Shown in pieces: positions 22,938 to 32,097 of a stretch of 64,000 nt of DNA. The notes under the pieces were generated by a model that saw only the letters and a program-made list of their open reading frames with translations, did not search any database and was not told the origin of the DNA. Position 1 is the stretch's first letter. The number at the start of each line of letters is the position of its first letter. Source of the DNA: Streptomyces sp. AA1529 (lineage in GTDB: Bacteria > Actinomycetota > Actinomycetes > Streptomycetales > Streptomycetaceae). The stretch spans positions 48,136 to 112,135 of the forward strand of contig NZ_ALAP01000074.1 in NCBI RefSeq assembly GCF_000280905.1, given 5' to 3'. The position numbers and the translations under genes were made by a program.

Positions 22938-23267
22938 CTACTGCGCTGCTGACTGTGACTGGGCAGCATACGTGCGAGGCGGTGGGCGCCGGTCGGCGAT
23001 CCCCGCGAAGGCGCGGAGCGCGGCGGCGGGGGCGAGGTGGTCGAGGGTGACGGGTGCCGCGTCGCGCAGCAGACAGCTCACGGCGCCGGTCAGGGTCGTC
23101 GCCCGACTCGCGCGCGCCGAACGGCGCAAATCTCGGCCGTGCGGGGCAGCCGGTGCCGGGTGAAGCGGGCCGGCGCCTCGGGCGGGGTCGCCCGCCGGGT
23201 CGGCGAACCGGGCCAGGACGGCGGCGTCCTCCGGCGCCTGGTTGTAGACCCTGCCGTCCGGAAGCGG
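22938..23267 (-). pseudogene. Open-frame remnant without a good start
   Basis: An open frame of about 110 codons (RVYNQAPEDAAVLARFADPA early, then DAAPVTLDHLAPAAALRAFA) that reads like protein but has no ATG or GTG near its beginning. Around 23180 another frame continues with sensible sequence (EAPARFTRHRLPRT), which suggests a frameshift. Best seen as the remains of a gene, possibly of the size of a small enzyme or a regulator C-terminus. Confidence 0.35.
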
Positions 23268-23334
23268 CTACGTACCCCATGTCCGGCCCCTCCCCCAGAC
23301 CTCGTGCGGCTCGGCATCTTCTGCGGGGCGCTCG

Positions 23335-23616
23335 GTGGGAATGCGCCAGGCGGTGCAGCCCGCGTACCGCCGCCCGGAGCTGCGGGCGCACCACGACAGG
23401 ACCGGGCTGAGCGACTTCGCCGGGCCGCTGCGCGCGCTGCTCGCCGCGGCCGGCTCCCCAACCCCCGAGCGGCACGCCCTCTCCCTGCCGGCCTGGTGCG
23501 ACGGGATCCTCTTCAGCTGCACGGCGGGCACCTTCAGCAGCACCGTCCCCACCGAGGAAGAGCTGCGGGAGAGCGTGCGGGAGATCCTCACCGGGATGCC
23601 GGCACCGCACGGCTGA
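23335..23616 (+). pseudogene. TetR-type C-terminal domain remnant
   Basis: A 93-residue frame: RQAVQPAYRRPELRAHHDRT, then FAGPLRALLAAAGSPTPERH and LPAWCDGILFSCTAGTFSST, ending in a typical TetR C-terminal helix (TEEELRESVREILTGM). No HTH is found upstream: the frame continues for about 15 codons without one. It is either a truncated regulator or an unusual stand-alone domain. Its stop codon is the start of a 14-bp tandem repeat. Confidence 0.45.
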
Positions 23617-23653
23617 CACCGCACGGCTGACACCGCACGGCTGACACCGCACG
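23603..23653. repeat. 14-bp tandem repeat
   Basis: Three exact copies of caccgcacggctga (23603-23644) and a partial fourth copy. The first copy contains the stop codon of the TetR-like remnant, so the repeat gives three stops 14 bases apart, hence in three different frames. Confidence 0.9.
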
Positions 23654-23707
23654 CGGTCACCGGCGCGGCGGAACCGCACCCGCACCGGTGGCGACCAGGA
23701 TGACCGC

Positions 23708-24313
23708 ATGACCACACACGAGGACCAGCCGGCCCCCGGACTGCGGACCGCGCCCCAGGAGCGGGCGGCCGGTGCCGGGCAGCCCCAGGGACCGCCGGTC
23801 GGCGCGGTGAGCGGGCTCCCGCTGCCGCAGGGCGACGGAGCCGAGCGGCAACTGCTCGAACAGTGGCTGGACTTCCAGCGCGCCACGCTCGCCGCCAAGT
23901 GCGCCGGGCTCGGCGACGAGCAGCTCAGGACCGCCTCCGCCCCGCCCTCCGGGCTGACGCTGCTGGGGCTGGTCCGACATCTGACCAAGGTGGAGCGGCA
24001 TTGGTTCCGGACCGTGTTCGGTGAGGCCGACTCCGAACCGCTCTACTCCTCGAAGGACGCACCGGACGGCGACTTCTCGGTGGCGGACGCCGAGAGCGGG
24101 GCGCGGACACTGGCCGTCTGGCGGCAGGAGGTCGACCGGGCCCGCAGGTCCGCGGCCGCGCGCTCCCTCGACGACACGGGAACCAGCCCGTGGCGGCCAG
24201 CCTGGACCAACTCCCTGCGGTGGATCCATCTGCACGTGATCGGCGAGTACGCGCGGCACAACGGCCACGCCGATCTGCTGCGGGAGCGCATCGACGGCAG
24301 AACCGGCTTCTGA
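23708..24313 (+). CDS. DinB-superfamily (DUF664) protein
   Basis: A 201-residue protein. The four-helix DinB bundle starts at about residue 45 (ERQLLEQWLDFQRATLAAKC). Metal-ligand histidines are present: RHLTKVERHWF in the second helix and WIHLHVIGEYARHNGHAD in the last. Members include thiol-dependent metal enzymes and proteins of unknown role. The first 45 residues are Pro/Gly/Ala-rich and disordered. Confidence 0.88.
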   Translation: MTTHEDQPAPGLRTAPQERAAGAGQPQGPPVGAVSGLPLPQGDGAERQLLEQWLDFQRATLAAKCAGLGDEQLRTASAPPSGLTLLGLVRHLTKVERHWFRTVFGEADSEPLYSSKDAPDGDFSVADAESGARTLAVWRQEVDRARRSAAARSLDDTGTSPWRPAWTNSLRWIHLHVIGEYARHNGHADLLRERIDGRTGF

Positions 24314-24385
24314 ACGCTCCCCGATCACTCCTGAGGGGGCTTCCGCACGGCGACCCGGGTGGGAAGAGTTGCCGGAGTGTCACGA

Positions 24386-24913
24386 ATGACGAAAGCCATG
24401 GCCCTCCTGGGAGTGGCGCTCTCGACCACCACCGGGTGCGTCACCGTCCAGGGCGGCCCCGGTGAGCCCGGCGGTAAGCCCGCAGCCCAGCACTCCCATC
24501 CGCCCCGCGGCGGGGCCGTACCGACCCGCCGCCTGGTGCGGCCCCCGGCGAAGGAGGCGCTGTCCCAGCTGCCGCGCCGGGGTCCCGGCCCGGCCCCCTC
24601 CCCCGGCGCGCAGCCCCCGCGAAGCGGCACACCCGGCCGCGAGGACGCGCATCCGACGGGCACGGCAGGGACCCCGGGCCGGCCTCCGGCACATCCCCGG
24701 CAGCGGCCCGGCGCCCCGGGCCGGGACCCGGCACCGGTCATCGGTGGCGGGACGGGCCACGGCCACGACGGCTCCGGGGCACGCGGGCGGCACCGGCGCG
24801 GCAACCACCCGGCGCGTCCGGACAGTGCCGTCTGCGAGCTGGGCGAGTCCTACGGCCGCTGGGACGCGGACAGCGCGCAGGCACGCATCTGCCGCTCCCA
24901 GTACGGGAGGTGA
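24386..24913 (+). CDS. Putative secreted lipoprotein
   Basis: A 175-residue protein with a signal peptide and lipobox near STTTGC (Cys at about residue 18), then a Pro/Gly/His-rich extended region of about 115 residues and a C-terminal Cys-containing domain (CELGESYGRWDADSAQ, ending in CRSQYGR), a motif seen at the end of many small Streptomyces exported proteins. GTG or GTG/ATG alternatives upstream (24359, 24377) are possible starts. Confidence 0.7.
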   Translation: MTKAMALLGVALSTTTGCVTVQGGPGEPGGKPAAQHSHPPRGGAVPTRRLVRPPAKEALSQLPRRGPGPAPSPGAQPPRSGTPGREDAHPTGTAGTPGRPPAHPRQRPGAPGRDPAPVIGGGTGHGHDGSGARGRHRRGNHPARPDSAVCELGESYGRWDADSAQARICRSQYGR

Positions 24914-25028
24914 CCCCGGCCCCCGCACGCCACTCCCCGTACCGGGGGTCGCCCCCGGCCTCGCGGAGGCCCGCCCGGAGGAAGGGGGCAGGCGGCGCCC
25001 CGCCGGGGAGGCCGCCGCCGCAGGCGCG

Positions 25029-25580
25029 CTATGGCTGCGGGTCCGTGCCGGTGTCCGGGCCGTCGGCGTCGCCCGGGCGCCCGCCCGGTGAGGCGGCGCC
25101 GTCGGCGATCCGCTTCTCCAGGCGTTCGACGGCGGCCAGGAGGCCCTGCCGGTACGCGTCCGCCGGGAGCGCCTCCAGCCTGCGCCGGGCCTGCTCCAGC
25201 TCGCTCCGGGCCGCCTCCTCGTCGCCCAGCTTGACGTGATCGGCGGCCAGGTCGAGGTACAGGGAGGGATACAGCGAGCGGACCGCCGACCGGTGCTCGG
25301 CCCGACCGGCACCGTCCTGCTCCAGCGCGTCGGCCGCCGCGAGGGCGCGCAGGTCCCAGGCGAGCTCGTCGACGGGGTCGTCCTGGGTGTCGGCCATGTA
25401 GTGCGCGATCGTGCACCGGTGGAACAGGTCGGCGTCCATGTCGGTTTCCGTCCACAGCGCGGCGAAGCGGTTCCGGGCCTCCTCCCGGTCGCCACCGCGG
25501 TGCAGCATGACCGCCTGGCCGATCCTGACCATCGTCGCGTGGTCCGCGCCCTGGGGCACGTCCTGCTGGGGCTCCGCCAC
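25029..25580 (-). CDS. Helical TPR-like protein
   Basis: A 183-residue protein of paired helices (GQAVMLHRGGDREEARNRFA, then LYLDLAADHVKLGDEEAARS) that suggest two or three TPR-like repeats. Role unknown; probably a protein-interaction module. GTG start behind GGGAGGAG is preferred to the upstream ATG. It lies upstream of, and co-directional with, ung. Confidence 0.7.
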   Translation of the reverse strand: MAEPQQDVPQGADHATMVRIGQAVMLHRGGDREEARNRFAALWTETDMDADLFHRCTIAHYMADTQDDPVDELAWDLRALAAADALEQDGAGRAEHRSAVRSLYPSLYLDLAADHVKLGDEEAARSELEQARRRLEALPADAYRQGLLAAVERLEKRIADGAASPGGRPGDADGPDTGTDPQP

Positions 25581-25655
25581 GAGGGGCTCCTCCCGTTCGC
25601 CGAGTGCTGAGGACACGACGCTAACGGCCGCCTCCGGCGATGGCGCTCACCCCGG

Positions 25656-25677
25656 GCTGAGCCCCGCGTGGCTCAGC
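25656..25677 (-). terminator. Hairpin at the ung stop
   Basis: Perfect 8-bp stem gctgagcc / ggctcagc with a 6-base loop; the ung stop codon lies in one arm. Likely a terminator for the leftward transcript. Confidence 0.5.
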
Positions 25678-26350
25678 TCAGACCGGGGATGCGCCAGTTG
25701 ACGGGCGTGTGGCCGTGGGCCGCGACGGCCTCGTCGATCCGGGTGAAGGGCCGGGATCCGAAGAAGCGCTTCGCCGACAGCGGTGAGGGGTGGGCGCCCT
25801 GCACCACCGCGTGCCGCTCGGTGTCGATGAGCGGCAGCTTCTTCTTCGCGTAGTTGCCCCACAGCACGAACACCGCCGGGTCGGGCCGGTCCGCGACGGC
25901 GCGGATGACCGCGTCGGTGAACTTCTCCCAGCCCTTGCCCTTGTGCGAGTTGGCCTCGCCCTCACGCACGGTCAGCACCGCGTTGAGCAGCAGCACGCCC
26001 TGCTCGGCCCACGGCATCAGATAGCCGTTGTCGGGCACGGGGTGGCCCAGCTCGTCCTGCATCTCCTTGTAGATGTTGCGCAGCGAGGGCGGGGTGCGGA
26101 CGCCCGGACGGACCGAGAAGCACAGACCGTGCCCCTGGCCCGCGCCGTGGTACGGATCCTGGCCGAGGACGAGCACCTTCACCTGCTCGTACGGGGTCGC
26201 GTCGAGGGCGGCGAACACCTCCTCGCGGGGCGGGTAGACCGGTCCCCGCTCCCGCTCCCCCTCGACGAACTCCGCCAGCTCCTTGAAGTAGGGCTTCTCG
26301 GTCTCCTCGCCGAGGACGCCCTGCCAGGACCGGGGCAGCATTTCCTTCAC
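25673..26350 (-). CDS. ung: Uracil-DNA glycosylase
   Basis: A 225-residue family-1 UDG. Active-site motif VLVLGQDPYHGAGQGHGLCF (Asp water-activating, Tyr/His), the FSVRPG loop, and the Leu-intercalation motif HPSPLSAKRFFG. It removes uracil from DNA and starts base-excision repair. GTG start (VKEMLPRSWQ). Length and motifs are normal for the family. Confidence 0.96.
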   Translation of the reverse strand: MKEMLPRSWQGVLGEETEKPYFKELAEFVEGERERGPVYPPREEVFAALDATPYEQVKVLVLGQDPYHGAGQGHGLCFSVRPGVRTPPSLRNIYKEMQDELGHPVPDNGYLMPWAEQGVLLLNAVLTVREGEANSHKGKGWEKFTDAVIRAVADRPDPAVFVLWGNYAKKKLPLIDTERHAVVQGAHPSPLSAKRFFGSRPFTRIDEAVAAHGHTPVNWRIPGLS

Positions 26351-26481
26351 GCGCTGTTACCTCCGCTGCGGGTGGTGCACTTCCGTCGTGCTCACTGACC
26401 GCACCGAAGGTACCGTCTCGCACTGACAGCGCAGGACGGCCCCGGAACGCCGCGGGACGGGCCCGGGCGGCACCCTCGCGG

Positions 26482-28068
26482 CTACCAGCTCGACTTCTTG
26501 TACAGCTCCCAGACGCGCATGATGACCGAGGCGTCGATGGCCCACTCGACCCCCGCGACATCCTTCTCGGCGGCGATGTAGACCTTGCCCTGCCACAGCG
26601 GCAGCAGCCGCACGTCCTCGGCCATCTCCCGCTGCACCTTGGCGAACGACTGGCCGGCCGCGCCGCGGTCGCTCTGCCGACGGGAGTACGGCAGCAGCTC
26701 CTCGGTCAGCTTCCGGTTCTCGTAGGGGGTGCCCATCGCGTTCTTCTCTCCCACGAAGGGGGTGATGTAGTTGTCCGCGTCCGGGAAGTCGGCGGACCAG
26801 CCGCGGCCGAAGACCGGGTACTGCCCCTTGAGGTATCCGTCCTGGAAGTTCTCCCAGGAGCGCGACCGCAGCGTGATGTCGAACAGACCGGAGTCCTCCA
26901 GCTGCTCCTTGAGTTCGGCGAACTCCCGGCTGGTCGAGTCGCCGTACCGGTCCTCGGCGTACCAGAGGGTGAGCCGCACCTTGTCGGTGATGCCCGCGTC
27001 CCGGAGTATGGCGCGCGCCTTGCCGCGGTCGGGCTCCCCGTAGCGGTCGAGATAGGCGTTGGTGTGCCCGGTGATGCCCGTCGGGACCATCGAGTAGAGC
27101 GGGTTCGCGGTCCGGTCGTAGACCTCGCGCACCAGCTTCTTGCGGTCGACCAGCTGGGCGACGGCGCGGCGTACCGCGGGCTTGGCGGCCTGCTCGTCCT
27201 TCGGGTTGAAGACCAGGAAATGCACCTCGGAGCCGGTGATCTCGCTCAGGTCGAAGGAGGTGTCGCCCGTGGTGGCGGCCTCCTGGAACTGCAGCACCTG
27301 ATCGGGCGTCAGACCGCGGTAGGTCAGGTCTATTCGGCCGTGCCTGAGGTCGCCGACCATCTTGGTGGACCGCTTGTAGTAGCGGATGGTGACCGCGTCG
27401 TTCCGGATCTTGGCGGTGCCCTTGTAATCGTCGTTGCGGACGAGCACGGCCCGCTTTCCGGACTCGTAGCTCTTGAGCTCGTAGGGCCCCGAGCCCGTCA
27501 CCTCGTTGCCCGGCCGCAGGCTCGCGCGGGGGTAGTCGTCGGGGTCGACGAGGGAGGTGGCGGGGGTGGAGAGGATGAAGGGGAAGGTCGCGTCGGACTT
27601 CCTGAGCCGGAAGACCACCACCCGGCTGCTCTTCATCTCGACCTGCTCCAGATTGGCCAGCAGCGCGGCCGGACCCTTCGGCGACTCGATCGAGGTGATG
27701 CGGTCGAAGGTGTGCTTCACCGCCTGGGCGTCCAGCTTGCGGCCGCTGGAGAACTTCAGCCCTTTGCGCAGCTCGCAGCGGTAGATCCGGCTGGCCGAGT
27801 CGGTGAACCCGCAGTCCTGCGCGGCCTCGGGTTCCGGCGAGGTCCCGGTGTTCGGGATGGTCATCAGGGTCTGGAAGACATTGCGGTACAGCTCCCAGGA
27901 GCCGTCCCAGGCAGCAGCCGGGTCCAACGAACTGGGGGCGCTTGTGGTGCCGACCACGATCTTGTGCTCCTCGCCCCCGTCGCCCCCGGAGAGGGCGCTG
28001 CACCCTGCCAGGAGTACGAGGGAGAGTATGGTCGCTGCGACTTTCAGCAGCCCATTCCGGTCGAACAC
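26482..28068 (-). CDS. ABC transporter substrate-binding lipoprotein, family 5
   Basis: A 528-residue lipoprotein. Lipobox LVLLAGC at about residue 19-25. The SBP_bac_5 fold is clear (VVGTTSAPSSLDPAAAWDG, then RKGLKFSSGRKLDAQAVKHT and TGSGPYELKSYESGKRAVLV). These proteins bind oligopeptides or related solutes and hand them to an ABC permease. No permease genes are next to it, so it may serve an unlinked transporter or act alone. Start GTG behind AGGAG; the longer reading to 28116 only adds an N-terminal extension before the signal peptide. Confidence 0.92.
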   Translation of the reverse strand: MFDRNGLLKVAATILSLVLLAGCSALSGGDGGEEHKIVVGTTSAPSSLDPAAAWDGSWELYRNVFQTLMTIPNTGTSPEPEAAQDCGFTDSASRIYRCELRKGLKFSSGRKLDAQAVKHTFDRITSIESPKGPAALLANLEQVEMKSSRVVVFRLRKSDATFPFILSTPATSLVDPDDYPRASLRPGNEVTGSGPYELKSYESGKRAVLVRNDDYKGTAKIRNDAVTIRYYKRSTKMVGDLRHGRIDLTYRGLTPDQVLQFQEAATTGDTSFDLSEITGSEVHFLVFNPKDEQAAKPAVRRAVAQLVDRKKLVREVYDRTANPLYSMVPTGITGHTNAYLDRYGEPDRGKARAILRDAGITDKVRLTLWYAEDRYGDSTSREFAELKEQLEDSGLFDITLRSRSWENFQDGYLKGQYPVFGRGWSADFPDADNYITPFVGEKNAMGTPYENRKLTEELLPYSRRQSDRGAAGQSFAKVQREMAEDVRLLPLWQGKVYIAAEKDVAGVEWAIDASVIMRVWELYKKSSW

Positions 28069-28313
28069 GTGCGCGCTCCTCAGTCGGCGGTGCCTTACCT
28101 CTGGTGCGGTGCCCACGGGGTGCGTCCACGCTCCGACGTCACCCGACTACGGGAAAGGGTTTGGACATTACCCCAGCCACAGCCGTCACGGAGCAGAACG
28201 AGCTGTCCGGGTGCCGGGACTTGGAGTCCGACACCCGGACATAAGAGCCATAGGCCGCTTGGTGCGCGAAACCGCTGCACCTGTCCGACGTCCGCACGGG
28301 CGCGCCTATTGTG

Positions 28314-29087
28314 CTATTCGACACCCGCGTTGAGGAAGAGACCGCCGTCCACGGTCAGCGTCTGCCCGGTGATCCAGCCCGCCTCCGCGGAGGTGAGGAA
28401 CGCCGCGGCGCCTGCCACGTCCGAGGGGGCGCCGAGCCTGCCCATCGGATAGCGGGCGGCCGCCTCCTCCTCACGCCCCTCGTAGAGCGTGGCGGCGAAC
28501 TTCGTCTTGACCACGGCCGGCGCCACCGCGTTGACCCGGACCCCCGGCGCGAACTCGTGCGCGAGCTGCTGGGTCAGGTTGATCATGGCGGCCTTGCTCA
28601 TCCCGTACGCGCCGATGAACGGCGAGGCCGAGAGGCCCGCGATCGAGGCGACATTGACGATCGTGCCGCCGTGCTCCCGCTGCCATGCGGCCCAGGTGCG
28701 CTGCGCGAAGCCGAGCGCCGAGATCACGTTGGTCTCGAACACCTTGCGTGCCACGCCCGGGTCCAGCTCGGCCATCGGCCCGAACACCGGATTGGTGCCC
28801 GCGTTGTTGACCAGGTGGTCGACGCGCCCGTACGCCTCCATCACACCGTCGACGGCCGCCGCCTGGTGTTCCGGATCGTGCGCCTTGCCCGCGATTCCCA
28901 TGGCCCGGTCGGGGCCGAGCCGCTCGACCGCCTCCTCGAGCGCGTCCGCGTTCCGCCCGGTGATGCACACCCGGTCGCCGCGTGCCACGAGCGCCTCGGC
29001 GACTCCGTAGCCGATGCCCCGGCTGCCACCCGTGACCAGGGCGACCTTCCCGCTTTCGGGCTGCCCGCCCGTGTTCTGCTCCGTCAT
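28314..29087 (-). CDS. Short-chain dehydrogenase/reductase
   Basis: A 257-residue classical SDR. NAD(P) motif TGGSRGIGYGVAEAL, NNAG in HLVNNAGTNPVFG, catalytic Ser in NVASIAGL and YGMSK (Tyr, Lys). It ends with a typical LTVDGG motif (GWITGQTLTVDGGLFLNAGV). Substrate unknown. It is 22 bp downstream of the fabG-like gene on the same strand, so the two likely form an operon. ATG at 29087 is behind GAGGAG. Confidence 0.92.
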   Translation of the reverse strand: MTEQNTGGQPESGKVALVTGGSRGIGYGVAEALVARGDRVCITGRNADALEEAVERLGPDRAMGIAGKAHDPEHQAAAVDGVMEAYGRVDHLVNNAGTNPVFGPMAELDPGVARKVFETNVISALGFAQRTWAAWQREHGGTIVNVASIAGLSASPFIGAYGMSKAAMINLTQQLAHEFAPGVRVNAVAPAVVKTKFAATLYEGREEEAAARYPMGRLGAPSDVAGAAAFLTSAEAGWITGQTLTVDGGLFLNAGVE

Positions 29088-29109
29088 GCGATCCACTCCT
29101 CGCCGGCCG

Positions 29110-29871
29110 TCAGTTGAGGGGTCCGCCGGCGACGTACAGCACCTGGCCGGAGACGAAGCCGGCCTTCTCGTCGACGAAGAAGGCCACCGCGTTGGCGATG
29201 TCGGCCGGCTCCCCCACGCGCTGGACCGGGATCTGGCCGGCCGCGGCGGTCTTGAAGTCCTCGAAGCCCATGCCCACGCGCTCGGCGGTGGCGGCGGTCA
29301 TGTCGGTCGCGATGAATCCGGGGGCCACCGCGTTGGCCGTGATGCCGAACTTGCCCAGTTCCTTGGCGAGGGTCTTGGTGAAGCCCTGCATACCGGCCTT
29401 GGCAGCGGCGTAGTTGACCTGGCCGCGGTTGCCCAGCGCGGAGGACGAGGAGAGGTTGACGATGCGCCCGAATCCGGCGTCCACCATGGACTTCTGGCAG
29501 GCGCGGGACATCAGGAAGGCGCCGCGCAGATGCACGTTCAAGACCGTGTCCCAGTCGTTGTCGCTCATCTTGAACAGCAGGTTGTCGCGCAGCACCCCGG
29601 CGTTGTTCACCAGGACCACGGGCGCCCCGAGCTCCTCGGTGACGCGGGTGACCGCGGCCTCGACCTGTCCGGAGTCCGAGACGTCGCAGCCGACGGCGAG
29701 CGCCTTGCCGCCCTGCCGGGTGATCTGCTCGACGGTCGCGGCGCAGGCGGCCTCGTCGAGGTCGAGGACGGCGACGGCGTGGCCCTCCTCCGCGAGGCGG
29801 ACGGCCGTGGCCGCGCCGATCCCTCGGGCGGCGCCCGTCACGATCGCGACTCGCTGCTCGGTGCTGGACAT
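29110..29871 (-). CDS. FabG-like 3-oxoacyl-ACP reductase
   Basis: A 253-residue SDR. TGAARGIGAATAVRLAEEG, NNAGVLRDNLLFKMSDNDWD, the catalytic Ser in VNLSSSSALGNRGQVNYAAAKAG (Ser, Tyr, Lys) and the C-terminal SGQVLYVAGG fit FabG/PhaB-type reductases, often linked to fatty-acid or polyhydroxyalkanoate metabolism. ATG behind GAGGAG. Role within host metabolism cannot be fixed; the upstream partner gene is another SDR. Confidence 0.92.
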   Translation of the reverse strand: MSSTEQRVAIVTGAARGIGAATAVRLAEEGHAVAVLDLDEAACAATVEQITRQGGKALAVGCDVSDSGQVEAAVTRVTEELGAPVVLVNNAGVLRDNLLFKMSDNDWDTVLNVHLRGAFLMSRACQKSMVDAGFGRIVNLSSSSALGNRGQVNYAAAKAGMQGFTKTLAKELGKFGITANAVAPGFIATDMTAATAERVGMGFEDFKTAAAGQIPVQRVGEPADIANAVAFFVDEKAGFVSGQVLYVAGGPLN

Positions 29872-30006
29872 GCTGGTGTCTCCTCGGCCGGAATGGGTGA
29901 GCAACCGCTTAGTACCTCTGGCAGTCGTGACGCTATGAGGCACGCCAGGCCCTGTCAACGGCGCCCGGTGCGGGAGCGGCACCCGGATGCAGCCCCCGTA
30001 CCCGGC

Positions 30007-30420
30007 TCAGCGCACCAGCAGATCCAGCAGACGCTCGCTCTCGGCTTCCGGGTCGGCCGTCAGCCCCGTGTGCACCGGACCGGGCTGGACGACCGTGCTG
30101 CGCGGTGCCACCAGCCAGCGGAAGCGCCGCCCCGCGTCGTCCCCGGCCGCCTGCCCGGCCCGGGCACCGCCGCCGCACACGCACTCCACGGCGTGCAGCG
30201 CCGCACGGACCCCGCGGACATCGGCACACGGGTCGAGGGCGAACAGCCGGTCCTCGTCCAGATGGGTGCGGGCGCCCAGGTAGGAGCGCGCGCGGCAGTA
30301 GACCAGCACCCCCGCGTTGATCAGCTCACCGCGCTCGATGTGGGGAACGACACGCAGCAGCGCGTACTCGAACACATCGAGATCGCCGCGCGCGGCCGGC
30401 TCCGCAGACATCCGCTTCAC
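30007..30420 (-). CDS. DUF3037 protein, HipA-kinase partner
   Basis: A 137-residue protein of DUF3037 (FEYALLRVVPHIERGELINA and VYCRARSYLGA). The GTG start overlaps the stop of the HipA-like kinase gene by four bases. This kinase/DUF3037 pair is conserved in actinobacteria; the DUF3037 protein is likely an accessory or partner of the kinase. Confidence 0.88.
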   Translation of the reverse strand: MKRMSAEPAARGDLDVFEYALLRVVPHIERGELINAGVLVYCRARSYLGARTHLDEDRLFALDPCADVRGVRAALHAVECVCGGGARAGQAAGDDAGRRFRWLVAPRSTVVQPGPVHTGLTADPEAESERLLDLLVR

Positions 30421-31235
30421 TCGGCACCGCCACCCTTCCCGGTGAGCCACCCAGGCGCTTGCGAGGGTCCGTCCTTGCTCGGCTCACCGAGCGTGATCCG
30501 CTCCTGGATCGTACGGGCGCGGGAGGCCAGGACCTCGGTGTACGCGGCGCGCACCGCGTCCGGGTCGGCGAAGCCCGGCTCGTCCGCGAGCCACTCGTCG
30601 GGGATCTCGGCTGCGCACTCGGAGAGCAGTTCCTCGGTGACGCGGGGGGCCAGTTCGGCCGCGGCCTCCTCGGTACGCGGGGCGAAGGGCGCCAGCGCGT
30701 GGTCGGAGGCGTCGTAGGGGCGCTCGGCGGCCGCCCGCGCGGTGGGCCAGTTGTGGTGGAAGACCAGCGTCGCGCCATGGTCGATCAGCCACAGATCACC
30801 GTGCCACACCAGCATGTTGGGGTTGCGCCAGGAGCGGTCGACATTGCCCACCAGCGCGTCGAACCACACCACCCGTCCGGCTTCCTCGGAACTCACCTGG
30901 TAGGCCAGCGGATCGAAGCCCAGCGAGCCGGGCAGGAAGTCCATCCCCAGGTTGAGGCCGCCGCTCCCCTTGAGCAGCGCCTGCACCTCCTCGTCGGGTT
31001 CGGACAGTCCGATCACCGGGTCCAGCCACGCCCGCACCAGGTCGGGCACCCGCAGCCCGAGCCGCAGCGCGAGCCGGCCGCACAGCACTTCGGCCACCAG
31101 CGTCTTGCGGCCCTGACCGGCGCCGACGAACTTCATGACATAGGTGCCCAGATCATCGGCCTCGACGAGCCCGGGGAGCGATCCGCCCTCTCTCAGGGGC
31201 GTGACGTAGCGCGTGGCTGTGACTTCGGGGAGCAT
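30417..31235 (-). CDS. HipA-like kinase domain protein
   Basis: A 272-residue protein with HipA-like kinase features: the Gly-rich start TYVMKFVGAGQGRKTLVAEV, ATP-binding Lys and Glu region, the catalytic segment VGNVDRSWRNPNMLVWHGDL (D...N) and the metal-binding DHG (WLIDHGATL). HipA phosphorylates substrates such as tRNA synthetases; there is no HipB-type antitoxin here, so it may not act as a toxin. It is coupled to DUF3037. Confidence 0.85.
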   Translation of the reverse strand: MLPEVTATRYVTPLREGGSLPGLVEADDLGTYVMKFVGAGQGRKTLVAEVLCGRLALRLGLRVPDLVRAWLDPVIGLSEPDEEVQALLKGSGGLNLGMDFLPGSLGFDPLAYQVSSEEAGRVVWFDALVGNVDRSWRNPNMLVWHGDLWLIDHGATLVFHHNWPTARAAAERPYDASDHALAPFAPRTEEAAAELAPRVTEELLSECAAEIPDEWLADEPGFADPDAVRAAYTEVLASRARTIQERITLGEPSKDGPSQAPGWLTGKGGGAE

Positions 31236-31321
31236 TTCGCCAGGCTATACGGCCGTGCCGGCCTTGAGACCGGCAGCGGGCCGCCGGGGCGTACCGCCGG
31301 CCCGGGGCCGCCTCGCGCCGG

Positions 31322-31648
31322 TCAGAAGCGGTGCCGCCCGTGCCGGAGGGGTTCCGTGGGCTCGGCTGCGGTGTCCGGTGCGGCCGGTGAGCGCCCGGAG
31401 GCCCCGTCGGACCGCTCGGGACGCTCGCCCTGCGGATCTCCTCCGGTGGGCTCGGCCCCGGCTGCCAGTTCGTCGAGCCGCGCGGTGAGGAAGTGCACGA
31501 CCTGTGTCCGGTTCGCGTGGGCCCGCTCGTGATCGAGAAGCCGCTGCACGTCCTCGCCGGACAGCGGCCGGATGCGGTGCTCGACCGCGCCCGCGGGAAG
31601 CTGGTCGAAGTCCGGCAGGGGCAGGGGCTTGTCCTGGGAAGCTGACAT
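31322..31648 (-). CDS. Hypothetical Streptomyces protein (DUF8129-like?)
   Basis: A 108-residue protein. The ordered half is LPLPDFDQLPAGAVEHRIRP, then SGEDVQRLLDHERAHANRTQ and VVHFLTARLDELAAGA, an all-helical motif shared by many small actinobacterial proteins. The C-terminal 40 residues are disordered. The domain name is a guess from the motif. Confidence 0.65.
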   Translation of the reverse strand: MSASQDKPLPLPDFDQLPAGAVEHRIRPLSGEDVQRLLDHERAHANRTQVVHFLTARLDELAAGAEPTGGDPQGERPERSDGASGRSPAAPDTAAEPTEPLRHGRHRF

Positions 31649-31839
31649 GGGTTGCGCTACCTCCGGGCGGGAGACGGTTCCTCTTCCGAGTCTCCCGACA
31701 GATCCGGCGTCCCGCAGCACGGGGCGGCGTCGCGCGCTTCCGGGGCCGCGTCCCGCGCCGTGCCCGGCTGCCGCGGGCCCGTGGCGGGACGGTGGCGCAG
31801 CCGCGGCCACGCCCGGCCGGCGTGACCGGATTCCCGGAT

Positions 31840-32097
31840 TCAGACCGCGGCCGTGGCCCCGTGTGCGCGCCCCCGCCGGGTGCCGTGCTTCCGCTGCGTG
31901 ACGTGGCGCTCCAGCATGCGGTCGGCTGCGGAGAGGGCCTCGGTGAGGGACCGGGTGTCCGTGGTCACGCACAGGGTGTACGCCAGGTCCTCCACCGCTT
32001 CGCGGGTCGCCGGAGTGGGAGCGGTCTCGTGCTGTGCGCGGGCGTCGGCGTAGCGGGCGAGGAGGAGTCGGAGCGTCTTCTCCGCCGGGTGCAGCAC
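31840..32097 (-). CDS. DUF5133 protein
   Basis: An 85-residue protein matching DUF5133: HPAEKTLRLLLARYADARAQ, DLAYTLCVTTDTRSLTEALS and AADRMLERHV. The AYTLCV core is the hallmark. Function unknown; common in Streptomyces, often near stress or secondary-metabolism genes. GTG start. Confidence 0.85.
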   Translation of the reverse strand: MLHPAEKTLRLLLARYADARAQHETAPTPATREAVEDLAYTLCVTTDTRSLTEALSAADRMLERHVTQRKHGTRRGRAHGATAAV

